A DNA stretch of 64,000 nt, taken from positions 864,511 to 928,510 of the forward strand of contig JAESIW010000129.1 of the NCBI GenBank assembly GCA_016802295.1, read 5' to 3'. Positions 1 through 11,300 of this stretch are shown piece by piece (position 1 is the first letter of the stretch; each line of letters begins with the position of its first letter). The notes beneath the pieces were generated by a model, which saw only the letters and a program-made list of their open reading frames with translations, was not told where the DNA came from and made no database searches. The position numbers and the translations under genes are program-made. Origin of the DNA: Brachionus rotundiformis (taxonomy: Eukaryota; Rotifera; Eurotatoria; Ploima; Brachionidae).

Positions 1-1807
1 TTACAATTCATTTGTTGCTGCATATAGTCCCGGTAATTTTCCATTATTTTTTTTTGCCGTCTTTCATTGTTAACTGTGTATACTTTATAAATTTGAGTGA
101 GAATAATCAAAACATTTTTTGCCATAAAAAATATCAATAATGGAGTTTGACTCATGATTGTTTCCGAACCAAGTTTGGACCAAGCAAAAATTCTGAAAGT
201 TAAAAATGAGCCATCGTGTAGAAAAAGTCCGGCTATTAGAATAAAAAATAGAGGATCTTGCTCTTGATTACAGCATAGATGACTAAACCAATTTTGCTTA
301 GGACCATCTGTTTTTGATGGACCTCTGTCCAAGTTGAAGTTTTTATCCTTTTCAATAGTTGCTTCACCCTTGAGCTGCTTTTTAATAAACTCATAATGTT
401 TGTGCAAAAAAGGAAACTTTTCATTTTTTTCCTGAGCCTTGGAATCGCTTAAGTTTTCATCCAAGTCTTCACTTGGTTCCCTAGGAGAGCCCGTCGAGTA
501 GTTAAACGTCTCTTCTAGACTCAAGAAAACAAATTGGAAAAGACTTAGAGTTAGAATTAAGAGAACAGAAAATAGAAGATAATTATTTCGGTATACAAGC
601 TCCAAACTCAGGTAGCCAAAAAAGTTCAAAGTATCAGCTGCAGTAGCAAGAGATATAATTAAGATTAGACTGCGCTGGTTAAGACTAATGTCCGACCTGG
701 TTATCAGCCAACGACTTAGGACTAGAACTAACATAAGCATCTGATAAAACAAGTGTTGAAAGTTGTCTTCCTGGAACCAGTAGCTTATTTTTACATCACA
801 GCAATCAATATCAGAAGGTTTTTTGGTTGAGGTAGCGGTAACTCGTCGCACACTTTTCAATGCTGCTGCAATAGTTGAATAATTTTGAACAGATCTGACT
901 TCTCGTTCAATTACATGGTCAAGTTGATTGGAAGCTGTTGTTGTCAAAGCTTTTTTAAAAGAAAAAGCTCCTCTTTTTAAGGAAGCGTTGGCAAACGACT
1001 CTGGTCGTTGTAGATCAAGATTCAGCACATAGGATTTAATATTTGACTCTTGTAATTCGGCTAAGGCTTGAAACTTGGTCTTGCGATGGGCTTCGTCAAT
1101 ACACATTATCCAAATGCTTGGCAAAACACATGACAAAAATAACAAAACACTTGGAAGAATTCTTAAAAATTAAATTTTATTATAATTTAAATTTATTTAA
1201 AATATTTTTAAACTAAAAAACTCTGATTGTTTTAAATTATTGTCAAAATTTTGAACCTTCAAAAAATATATTTCTTTTAATGACAAAAAAATAAATAATA
1301 AATAAATAATTTTAAAAATTAATTTCCTCTATAAAGATAGAATATTGCTTTTTGTTTTAAATAATACTAATTAGAGTAAAATTTTAAACTTAAATTATTA
1401 TTAAATTTTAAATTTTTTTTGCAATAATACATCTTATTCCATTTGATGTACCAAACAGAATAACATGGTCGTTTAGAATTGGTACCTAAATTTCTTTTTT
1501 GGAAAAGTCAGTCTCAAGAAAAAGCTAATTAGCATTAATAAATGAATATTTATCTTTTATTGTTTTATTAATTAATAAACTTTTCATTAAAAGCATTTAA
1601 ATTTAAAACTTACGATCTGAATTCTTTACCAGCTCTTAACCATAGAAGAACGCCAGTCTCGATGAGTAGGAATCCCACGCTTACAATCATCAACCAATAG
1701 TATTTGTTATCCGAAACAAATGTCACTCGCCAAATGCATAGTAACATGTAGGCAATAAACATTAAACGTATAAACAACGCCCGAATTACTCTTAAAAAGG
1801 CTCTCAT
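1..1807 (-). CDS. TMEM26: TMEM26-like multipass membrane protein, 3' end cut by window edge
   Basis: Two exons: 1614-1807 (start codon at 1807) and 1161 down to base 1, joined across a GTAAGT donor and a TTTTTAAG acceptor. The second exon stays open for its whole length, about 387 codons, to the window edge. The first exon gives a membrane segment then CIWRVTFVSDNKYYWLM, which lines up with the vertebrate TMEM26 start (a W-R-V-T stretch and a Y-W-L stretch). Exon 2 continues with ILPSVLLFLSCVLPSIW, a long polar loop, then LSRWLITRSDISLNQRSLIL and ATAADTLNFF (family: R-W-L, then T-A-A-D-I-L-E-F). Near its end are HDGSFLTFRIF and MAKNVLIILTQIYKVY, both strong family matches. Several hydrophobic segments are visible. 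TMEM26 proteins are plasma-membrane proteins of poorly known function. The acidic loop EPSEDLDENLSDS before the last helices is longer than in vertebrates. The stop codon lies outside the window. Confidence 0.86.
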
Positions 1808-2045
1808 CTTTCTCCCTAAACAATAATAGACATGCCGAGGATATTAAAGAAATTTATCTTGCAGCTAAAATGATATGCTAAAACTTTTGAATGTGATCTA
1901 TCTAAATAAAGATTGACATTTTTCAATTATTTTTATTTATTATTAGCAATAAGTAATTTATCTTTTAATCTCAATAGATTTATGTTTTAGCTATAATTTA
2001 AGCAAAATAAAAGGTTAATAAATATCCGGATAAGGCGTAGTTGAT

Positions 2046-5000
2046 CTACGAAGGCCAACCATTGACTAGACACTTAATACAAACAAACAAAATTAGCCAA
2101 TTCTCCCATAGAAAAATTGGCCTTTGTGCCAAATTGCTCGTTTCCACATAATTAAAAGTTTCATCGTTTAAAACATTCGATTTCATATATGGTTCATAAT
2201 TGCCACAAAAACTGTTGAATATAGGTCCAGCCTCAATTCCGCGTCTTCAAACAAAAATTTCTTGATATTTTTTTATTTATATAAGGATGAAATATTTTAT
2301 TAAGTCTTATTATTTTAATAAATTAAATAAATAAAAGAATAAAGTAAATATTTTAGATAATTGGGTGAAAAATTAATTTTGTACCTAAGCAATCTACATC
2401 TGTGCTCATCAAGTCTAAATTTGGCCTCTTCAACATCATTTAAATCCATTGTTGACCAAAGTCTCTCAGCCACAGCACTAGCTCGCGGCCATAATCTCGA
2501 GATGCTGTTTGCTCCGTCAACAAACTCAGACCACATGCAGGCTTCACCTTTTATTGATTAAATAAGGTAAAATTAAGAAATTTTAAACTAAGTCGAAATT
2601 CGGAAAAAAATTATCTCTTTGTTGCGGCTATTGGCAAAAAAGTAATTTTCATTTATTAGGACAAAGTATCTGACTGATACCATTTTAAATAACATATTTT
2701 GAATCTTTCAAAAATTAAATTTTTTTTTTTATTGAGTTTTATTTTTTTGGGTAGCGTTTAGTGGTGTGAGTTATGGCCAGACTTGTTTAAAAGTCACAGT
2801 TTTAAGTTTAAGTCACAGACTTGACTTGAAAAAAATGTAGAAAAATTTAAGTCATGGCTTATGAATTGTGACTTGAGAAAAACTCTGGTAATGAGTGATG
2901 AAACTGAACACCTCTTGAGAAGGTGAACAAGTATGATATGCTAAAACTTTCTGCTACTAAGGATCTAGGTGTCTTCATTAGCCAAGATCAATGTTTTAAA
3001 ATACAAGTGGATAAATCAGCTGCCAAGGCCAATTACATGCTTGGGCTCATGAAAAGAACACTTGTCTCAAGAGACGCTTTTATTTGTAGCAAGATCCGCA
3101 AATCTTGATATTCAATGTCTAGCTCCACTTGAGACAGGTCTGGAAAGAAAGGGACAACGTGGGCTGCTCAGGCCAGAACTGTCAAGAAACAGCTCAAATC
3201 AGAAGAAATTTCTTTACAAACCGATTGACGAAGCTTCCAGAAAATTTGGTAAATGTGCCGAGTGTCTTGGCGAACTCAGCACGACTGCATATGGGGCTAA
3301 AGCTCTTTAATGGAAGAAATTACATTAACACTACTACTACTACTTTTTTCTCTTAAGGAACGTATCATTAATAAAAATATATTCCGTGGAGACTTATTTA
3401 CTATATTTGCCATGTGAATAACTCGCCAAAATTCTAAAATAAATAATTTTATAGTTCATTAATTCTTGCCTTGTTTTCGAAATCAATAACTCACTCAGAA
3501 TTATCAATAACTCAAGCTCACCTATTTCCCGAAAGATAAAATGAACAAATAATTCAGACAAATAAGTCTCATTATTCTTTTTTATCAAAAAATCTATTTA
3601 TAAAATACCCAATAATTGAATTTCAAAATCATTTCAAAATAAGCTCATATAAGTAAAATATTACTTAACAAATATATCAATCATTCAAATGCAAAATATT
3701 AATTCTACTACTAAAAAACCAATTCCAAGTCAATAAATAAATATTCTATTATTCAATACCTCCAATTATTTTCTTTTTTTGCTCTTCAGTTCCATCAAAG
3801 TCAGTTGGTTCAACTTTATAAAACTCATACCAATCACTACCGTACTTGATGTAATTAAGATACCAAGGAGACGATAGAATAACATTGTAGCCATCATTGG
3901 TTGCTTGTTGCACATAATTTCTCCAATCTTGGTCACTTTTCCATATTTGTAAAATGGTGCCACTAAAAACTTCAACTTTGTTGTCCCATACATCTTGCCA
4001 GACAGTTACATTGTATCCCAATTTGTTGGCCGATGACAGAATTTTGCCCATATAATACTGTTCCAAATCTTTGGTTGAATTTAAATTATTTGCATTCATA
4101 AACTCGCTGATATTTGGATTAGATTCCCAGCAACTATAGTACACTTCGTCCATACCCAAATGAATAAAAGGATCAGAAAACAAGTCTTTAAGCTCAGCGA
4201 TCACATTTCCCACAAATTCATAGGTAAAATTTTGAATCGGATTCAAAATCTCGCGTTCACCCTGAACATTATAAATAGCCTGGTACGGTATACCATCTTT
4301 CCAGCAAATCGTGATCAACTCTGGATAGCCCAGACCGGGAGTATCCAATTCGGGAATAACTCTAATGCCGCGTACACGCGCAAATTCAATTAGATCCTTT
4401 ATATCTTCCTGTTTGTAAACATGATCCTCCGAATAAGCACCCTAATTAATTAGTTTAATATTATGTTTTCTTTGATATAAATATTTATATTCAAATCAAC
4501 AAACTTTTTTGTGCAGGTTTGGATATTTTTTTGACTCAAGCCTTTATTTTAAAATAAATTTTATTCATAAATTAGATATTAAGAAATTTAAAGTACGGAA
4601 AAGATTGGTCATCGACTAGATGCCAATGGAAAACATTCATTTTGTTGTACATCATGGTGTCAAGATGCTTTTTTAGCAAAGGTATTGGTATAAAATGTCT
4701 TGAGCTGTCAAGCATAATACCTCTGTGAAAAAATCTTGGCTCGTCTGATATATTTGTCGAGTTTATTGCTAGCTATTAATAAAAGAAATATTAATTAAAT
4801 CTATATAAAATATGGCCTCTAGCAGTTGATTAATTATCAGGCCTACGCGCAAATGAATCCTGTAAAATTTATATCATATAAAAGGATGTTAATAAAAGGA
4901 TATAATCTATTTAATTTAACAGAGGTAAATTTAATAAAATTGGAATAAACTAATTATATTTAGTCAATGTAATTTTTTCCAAGATCAATGAATAGAATTA

Positions 5001-6547
5001 GTTTTAAGATTGGTTTTTACTTAAGCCAACAGTTCCAATAAAACGATTAAACGGAGTATTAAATTTGTTTTTAAAAAGGTTATTAAAATCAGAATAACTT
5101 ATGTATCATAATTATAAAATATGAACAACTTGATAATAAACCAAATGTATCTATTAGTTATTAATCAAATCAGTTTCGATGATACATTTGGTTCGATTTG
5201 GTATACCATATTAAGAAAATGCCTCGTCACCTTACTGCAATTTAATTTTTAATATTTAATAAAATAGGGAGGCTTTGTTAAAAACAATATAAATAAGAGA
5301 ACATTTTTTAAAAATTTAATATATTGTTTTATAATTAATAAGATGCTTTGTTGATAATTCTTAATAATTATGGGTTTTTTTTTGAAAAATTAGGATTAAA
5401 ATCAATAACATGACAAATTATTATTATTTTTTAATTTAAATTCCATTAATAATAATTTTCAAAACGGAATCATATTTCTCTATTAAATAAAATATTTATT
5501 TAATAGCTTTGTTCATGTAACAATAATAGTTGGAGATTAGACATCATAAAATTTTACTATCTCTTAGATTGATAATGTTAGAATCATAGAAAAAAGAATT
5601 ACTGATTAATGGCTCAAATTGTTGAACATAAGCAGAAAGCAAATGACACATAATCCTTTCTACATGTGGCATGGTATTTATTTTTTTATCCAGACCTATC
5701 ATCTATTTGTAATCGAACCAGTTAAAAAAAACTAATGAAAACGAATATTTTATTACATAATTTAAGGACAGATGCATATTTTTAATTATAAAGATCCTAA
5801 TATGAAATTGTTTATATTGAAGAACTATTAAATCGTGCCATTAAGAAACTAAATAGGTTTGAATATAAACAATATTTTTAATTAATTCACTAAAATAATA
5901 AATAAATTCTCTTAATTGGAAAGAATTTTTTAATATTTACTTTTATATAGGAAAAATGTTTACTTTTTTTGAATCTAGCGGGTTATATATGAGTTGAGAG
6001 AAGGTCTCTAGAGCTCTAACAAGGCCCCAAACAGACTTGGCAACAACTCGGGCACCTTCTTGGTCAACATTTAGCTGATCTTCAAAATACTTTTTTTATG
6101 AATAATTTTTTTTCAAAAGTTAAATTTAAAAATACATGACTCTGTTTTTGTGTCTTGGATAAAAGGATAATACAACTCAGAGCACGAAGACAACGAAACC
6201 GAACCAGAATTGGAGGTTAGTTTAAACGAGATGGTTTTTAGGACCGGATCGGTGGCGGCAGGCGCTTGGTACTCTAATTTAAGAGTGAAAAAAATGTTTT
6301 GATAATGAAGCCAAAGTTTTTCCATAATATCTCTTTCACAATGGTTTAACTCAGAGCCAAGATCTAATTTTAAATTAGTATTTATGTAGAACCTATCTTT
6401 GGTGAAATGCTGAAAATTAGGTCTAGGCCACAGCGAGCCACCGAGGTCAGGTGGGGTGCCATTTAGGGGCAATCTGACCGCGATAGGGTACAATTTACAA
6501 TCAGCTTGAGCTAAATATAACAATATAAACAAACTAATAAAAATCAT
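2046..6547 (-). CDS. HEX: Beta-N-acetylhexosaminidase (GH20), seven exons
   Basis: Exons 6136-6547, 5964-6079, 4597-4772, 4505-4541 (microexon), 3760-4441, 2385-2547 and 2046-2244 keep frame throughout and give about 594 residues. The enzyme removes terminal beta-linked GlcNAc/GalNAc from glycoconjugates in the lysosome or outside the cell. Exon 1 has a signal peptide (MIFISLFILLYLAQADC) and the N-terminal GH20b domain with LWPRPNFQHF. Exon 2 carries VWGLVRALETFSQLIYNP, exon 3 FHRGIMLDSSRHF and VFHWHLVDDQSFP. The 37-base exon supplies LESKKYPNLHKK, which the family needs before GAYSEDH. The catalytic Asp-Glu pair lies in HLGMDEVYYSCWESNP (about residues 345-346). WPRASAVAERLWS closes the barrel. 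The tail ENWLILFVCIKCLV is hydrophobic and could be a membrane or GPI signal, unusual for the lysosomal enzyme. The gene lies 239 bases downstream of the TMEM26-like start. Symbol is at family level. Confidence 0.95.
2885..3350 (+). mobile_element. LINE (non-LTR retrotransposon) 3' fragment inside a hexosaminidase intron
   Basis: The intron 2548-3759 holds plus-strand coding scraps antisense to the host gene. Bases 2923-3108 read DLGVFISQDQCFKIQVDKSA then KANYMLGLMKRTLVSRDAF, the typical segment after the reverse transcriptase core of CR1/Jockey-like LINEs (D-L-G-V ... K-A-N ... L-G-L-I-K-R-T-F). A second frame gives RRNFFTNRLTKLPENLVNVP, the usual C-terminal motif of the same elements. The scrap ends in a run of ACT triplets (about 3331-3345), the kind of short tandem tail many LINEs carry. 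Frames are broken, so it is dead. Family assignment is by motif only. Confidence 0.7.
4773..5963 (-). other. Long hexosaminidase intron with a 13-bp inverted repeat
   Basis: This is the intron between the exon at 5964-6079 and the exon at 4597-4772. It contains no coding stretch that I can support. An exact 13-bp inverted repeat (AACCAAATGTATC at 5139-5151, reverse complement at 5181-5193) with a 29-base loop could form a hairpin. I see no target-site duplication around it. Confidence 0.45.
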
Positions 6548-7937
6548 TTTCTAACTTAGAATGATAAACACCAAAGGATCTTTCTATTTTATAGAGTCAT
6601 AAAGATAACTTTTTTAAGAGGCTATAGATAAACATTTTGTTTAGTTGGATTAATTAAAATATTTATTCGTGCATAGATAAGATAAATGAGCTTAATTTTT
6701 AAAATGCAATTTATTGTAAACATCGATTTGTTATCAATAATAATTGATTGTTTAAATTTTCATAAAAATCAGTATTTATACAAGATAAATATTTCTAAAT
6801 TACAAGAAAAAAACCTAAAATAACATTTATCTTATTATTTGGTTCATTGAATTTCAGGCTTTTAATTGCTTAAGTGTATATTTAAGATATTTTAGTAAGA
6901 AGAATCGCGTTTGGGATCAATAATTTAAGATACAAAAATCAATAAAATTTTAAAAATTTAATTTTTATTTAAAAAAAAAAAAAATAATTTACAAATGACT
7001 TATATAAATTTGATTTTAGTTTTGAAATTTTCAAATATCAAATAATTGTTGTTCAATCTTATCAATAGTTATCAGCAGTGAAATGTTGGAGTTTTGCATT
7101 TGCACCAGCGTGTGTCAAAATTCCCAATGGAAACAGCTAAGGAAAAAGGCTTCAAAAAAAGGATATTATTTTTGTATTTGAATCAAAGTTGTCAAGCTCT
7201 TCATCTATTAATTTCTATTTTCTTAAAATTCACACAGGATACTTATTTCCCTTGGTAGAGCTCGAACCAACCACGGAAACAAAAATTATGATAATTTTAT
7301 TATTGCAATCGACCGAATGCAAATTATGTCTAAACAAAAAATCTCGAACTAATCGAAATAAAGTTACTTATAAACAAAATCTCTAATTAAAAGCTAGTCT
7401 CTATTAAAATTGGAAAAAAAATGCACCAAAAACAGCTCTTAATTTAGATTTGAGGTTTTTTATTTAGAATATTAAATTTTTTTTTTATTTAATTAAATTT
7501 TGTAAAAATTATGTCTTTTAGTAGTTTTATGAAAAAAATATGATATTTTTTTAAAAATATAATTAATGCAATAAATGACAGATATTTGAAAGAAAAATCA
7601 AAAACAGGTTTAGATATATTACCTTAAAATGCTTGACTTGTTTCCATATATCAAGTTATTAAGTGGAAATAATTAATTAAGTTTGCATTTAAAATGGTTG
7701 AATTAAGGCAAGATTATGGTTTGGATTATTGAAAAAAAGTGCCTGATTAATTAGAAATATGCATACTGAAAATATTTTATAATTAATTTGCTCTAGCCAT
7801 GCTGGATATGAATGAATTAGGCACCATAGTTTAATTATCATCAAATATTAATTTATTCACTTTGTGACAGTCGTACTGAAAGAAAATCGATTTAAAAAAA
7901 ATTATTTTTTTTTTAGAATTTTTTTTGTAATAGATCT
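6548..7937. other. Intergenic region between hexosaminidase and Ras starts
   Basis: The two genes are divergently oriented, so this 1.4 kb should hold both promoters. It is A/T-rich with many short homopolymer runs. I see no coding stretch, clear repeat or recognisable promoter element. Confidence 0.4.
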
Positions 7938-8780
7938 ATGACAGAATATAAGCTAGTCGTTGTCGGAGGTAAATTTATCTATTTAAAAGATGGCAATTTT
8001 AAATTTTCTAATCTAGCCGGTGGTGTTGGCAAGTCAGCCCTAACCATTCAACTAATCCAAAATCAGTAAGAAAATTTTTTTACCATCTATTTGCCAAAGA
8101 TGCATTCAAACTTTCAAAAGCTTTATAGACGAATACGACCCGACAATAGAAGATTCGTACCGTAAACAAGTGGTAGTGGATGGAGAGACGTGTCTCCTGG
8201 ATATATTGGACACAGCAGGCCAAGAGGAATATAGGTACTATTAATTTATTTGATTTGGTGAACAAAAATGGCAATTTTTGCTCAAGTGCCATGCGGGACC
8301 AGTATATGCGCACAGGAGAAGGGTTTCTGTGTGTTTTCGCTGTAAATAATACCAAGTCATTCGAGGACATAAAGCAGTACAGAGAGCAAATAAAGCGGGT
8401 AAAGGACTGCGAGGATGTGCCAATGGTCTGTAAGTACAATGAAAAAGCTTTATTAAAGTCGAATGTTTCTTATCATTTGAAAGTGGTTGGTAATAAGATA
8501 GACTTGCCAGCTCGGAATGTCGACCTGAAGGAGGCGCAGAAAACAGCTGAAGAATATGGAATTCCGTTTGTACAAACATCAGCCAAAACCAGACAGGGTG
8601 TTGAGGAGGCTTTTTTTACTTTAGTCAGAGAAATTCGAAACTATGTATGAAATTTGATATTTTATTATATCATAAATTTTTAAAATTTATATAATTATTA
8701 TCTTCTTTTTTCAGAAAGATAAGATGAAAAAGAACAAAAGAGATAAAAAAAAGAAAAAGCAAAAGTGTGCTCTGATGTAG
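7938..8780 (+). CDS. Ras: Ras GTPase (K-Ras-like), six exons
   Basis: Exons 7938-7968, 8017-8065, 8121-8234, 8287-8429, 8484-8644 and 8715-8780 give 187 residues, the usual Ras length. Ras is a membrane-bound switch that passes receptor signals to Raf/MAPK and PI3K. Exon 1 encodes MTEYKLVVVG. The joined P-loop is GAGGVGKS with glycine at 12 and 13. The effector loop YDPTIEDSY, the switch DTAGQEEY (Gln61), NKID and TSAK motifs are all intact. The C-terminus has a lysine-rich stretch and ends KCALM, a CAAX box with Met, which predicts farnesylation plus polybasic membrane binding as in K-Ras4B. All introns are 48-70 bases with GT-AG ends. The only oddity is a slightly divergent hypervariable region, normal for the family. 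Nothing suggests a pseudogene. Confidence 0.97.
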
Positions 8781-8882
8781 ATTCATGCAGGTGAATATTT
8801 TACTGTTATAAACCGATATGATACGCAGCGTTTAGATTATAAATCTATGTCTGATTTTATTTTATGTTCTATTGTTAAATTG

Positions 8883-8888
8883 AATAAA
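8883..8888 (+). terminator. Probable polyadenylation signal of Ras
   Basis: AATAAA lies about 100 bases after the Ras stop, followed by a T-rich tract. Such hexamers are frequent by chance in DNA this A/T-rich. Confidence 0.4.
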
Positions 8889-9823
8889 AATTTTATAATT
8901 TTTTTCTATTTTAATATATTATTTTGAAAGTAATAATTTAAGATTAGATTTTAATCAAATTTTTTTAAAATATTTGAAATTGGTTCACGATTTGATTTTT
9001 TTCCAAAATTTTTGAGAAAATTTACCACTAAGCAAGGCGGAAACATTAAGCGTTATAAGAACAGACATTAAATTGACAAAAAGAGATGATAAAAAATTAA
9101 ATCAGGTTATCAGGCGGAAGTTATCCAGAACAGAATAAATCTTCAATTAAGAGGATACTTGATTAAATGGAAAAAGAAAAGGAAATTGTTTAAATTTCCT
9201 AATAATATCGGAATTATTGTTATTAAGAAATTAATATTTTTTTATTTTTTCCAAGTATTTAAAATAAAGAAAATATTTATGTGTTATTGTTTAAATTTAA
9301 TTACGATAAGTCCTTAAAGTGTTTTCTTAGTTTATTTTTTAGAGAAATAATTTTACACATTTAAATTTTCATAATATTGGTTTTTATTATTTAAAAGTTA
9401 AAATTTAAATTTAAATTCAAAATATTATTGGCAAAGTAAAAATCGCTTGAAAGAAATGATTTTCATACGGTTCGTTTCCAAACAATGTGAATTTGGGATA
9501 TATTGTATTATATCGATTTGTTACTATGATTATTTTATATTATAATAATTTTCTAAATGCTTTCTAATTAAGAAAATCTCTTAAATGGAAGTTAATTTTT
9601 GGCAATTTTAAGCTTATTGGAATTTTTCTCTTAAAGCAATAATTTTAATTATTTTGAAAAGGAAATTTAAATAATTGTTCACCTCTCAGAGATCAATTAT
9701 GATAAATTATTTGATTTGAGAATCCAGGAGTACTTAACACTTAAAAGACAGAATTTTTCTTAAGGAGTAAAGTAAAGTAACCAAAATGACATAAGAGAAG
9801 GGTCAAATATAATATTTACTATA
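8889..9823. other. Intergenic, nothing recognised
   Basis: A/T-rich spacer between the Ras gene and the Tc1-type transposon. I see no reading frame with family resemblance and no repeat with clear ends. Confidence 0.4.
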
Positions 9824-10061
9824 CAGTACTGCACAAAAGTTTAGACGCACAGGCTTTTTTAATAAGTATAATTAGTAAGACATAAAAGTTTTGTTTTAGA
9901 AATATACAAAATAAAAATCAGTTTTTAATTAAACTAACTCTGCTCTTCAAATTGATATAAAATATATGATAATTCGATTTTAAACTTATCTGAAAAATTG
10001 AAATTAAATAAAAGCCATAAAAATGTGAGTCAAAAATTTTTGCACAAAAGTTTAGACGCAC
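9824..10061 (+). repeat. Left IR/DR terminal repeat of the Tc1 element
   Basis: Contains the outer transposase-binding-like repeat at the tip and the inner copy at 10042-10061. The two cores are nearly identical over 20 bases and about 211 bases apart. Confidence 0.9.
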
Positions 10062-10791
10062 ATCATTAATCTCTAATTAGAAATCGATTAATTAGCTTAA
10101 ATGAATTGGTAAATATCTTAATTTTAAGATAATGCAGTAAGTGTTAGATTCATATATGAAACATTGCTATTAAACTTCCTGCTTAGTGTCTGTGACATTA
10201 TAAATTACACCCGGAAATTTTAGCAATCTTGGTAAAAAAAATGGGTAAAAAAAGCGTTACCAATGAAGTTAGATGTCAGATAATTGGTCTACTAAAAGAT
10301 AAGACCAAAGCAATAGGGAAATAGCAAAATTGGTAGGAGTATCAGAAAAATGTGTGAGAACAACAAGAAAAAAAATAATATCTATGGCACCCCAAAGGAA
10401 TCAACAAGGCCTGGGAGACCAAGAAAGTTTACTTATAGGGACCGAAATAGTTTATTTATACAGGTAAGAAAGAATCCTACAATAAGTAATAAAAAGTTGG
10501 CCTCTGAGTTTAATTCTAAGTTTAAAAATGTTAAGGTAAGTAGAGAAACAGTGAGGAGATTTCTAACTAGTAAAGGAATAAAGTAATATACAGCTCTTAA
10601 AAAGCCATTGCTGACGGCACTGGATAGAATCAAAAGATTAAAATGGTGTAAAGAAAGACTGAATTGGACAGTTGAACGTTGGGGAATGGTAATTTTTAGT
10701 GATAAATCTAATTTTGAGGTGTTTAATAGGAAAACAAGGGTTTTAGTAAAAAGGTTATGAAAAGAAAAATACGACACAAGATTTGTTGTAC

Positions 10792-10943
10792 TGTAATGTT
10801 TACATTAGTACCCTTGGGCCCGTCTATCCGATCTCCTCGTTAGACGTATTGGAGCAGCTATTTTTGCTCCTTTCTAACTTAAACGCTCATGTTAAGTTAG
10901 TTAATTAAACCAGTGATATTGACAAAGATGTCGCTATATCACA
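10792..10943 (-). repeat. LTR of the TRIM-like element (left copy, 152 bp)
   Basis: Nearly identical to 11154-11300, differing by five inserted bases in two places and an A/G change near its outer end. On the minus strand this is the 3' LTR, preceded by the purine tract. Confidence 0.93.
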
Positions 10944-11153
10944 TCTTCCCCCGCTTTTATAAAGCGAATGCTAGGGAAGTGTCGACCATTGTGACCACTG
11001 CCGGGTTAACAATGACCGGGACCAGCCATAGACTATTGTTTTTCCCAGGTACTAACTGACACATATCAGGTAGCCGCTGCACATACTATAAACACTACTG
11101 CCACCAAGAAGCGCTCTCTTTAGTCTTCTGGGGCTTTTATCCTCGTCGCCAGA

Positions 11154-11300
11154 TGTGATGTTTACATTAGTACCCTTGGGCCCGTATCCGATCTCGTTAG
11201 ACGTATTGGAGCAGCTATTTTTGCTCCTTTCTAACTTAAACGCTCATGTTAAGTTAGTTAATTAAACCAGTGATATTGACAAAGATGTCGCTATATCACA
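11154..11300 (-). repeat. LTR of the TRIM-like element (right copy, 147 bp)
   Basis: On the minus strand this is the 5' LTR, starting TGTGATATAG and ending CATCACA. The primer-binding-site-like sequence follows at once. Confidence 0.93.

Larger units (their letters stand above)
10792..11300 (-). mobile_element. TRIM-like miniature LTR retrotransposon nested in the Tc1 transposase
   Basis: Two direct repeats of 152 and 147 bp flank only 210 bp of non-coding DNA. The repeats have the LTR boundary TGTGAT...ATCACA. The sequence TTGTAC stands on both sides (10786-10791 and 11301-11306), a 6-bp target duplication. Removing the insert plus one copy restores the transposase frame (RFVVPTLQ). Read on the minus strand, the LTR is followed directly by TCTGGCGACGAGGAT, in the position of a tRNA primer-binding site. 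The purine tract GCGGGGGAAGA lies just before the other LTR. These marks point to a Ty3/Gypsy-derived terminal-repeat retrotransposon in miniature. The LTRs differ by small indels (CT and CTC) and one substitution, so insertion is not very recent. Confidence 0.9.

Noticed and set aside
6136..6547. Joining hexosaminidase exon 1 to YFEDQLNV at the first AG of exon 2
   Set aside because: That join breaks the frame. Using the next AG gives ESYQLNVDQEG, which matches the D-E-S-Y pattern of the family.
8080..8439. Long open frames antisense to the Ras exons (also 8241-8579)
   Set aside because: They overlap well-supported Ras exons on the opposite strand and show no family resemblance. They are shadows of conserved coding sequence.
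10433..10777. Minus-strand open frame of 114 codons in the Tc1 element
   Set aside because: It is antisense to the transposase and has no domain.
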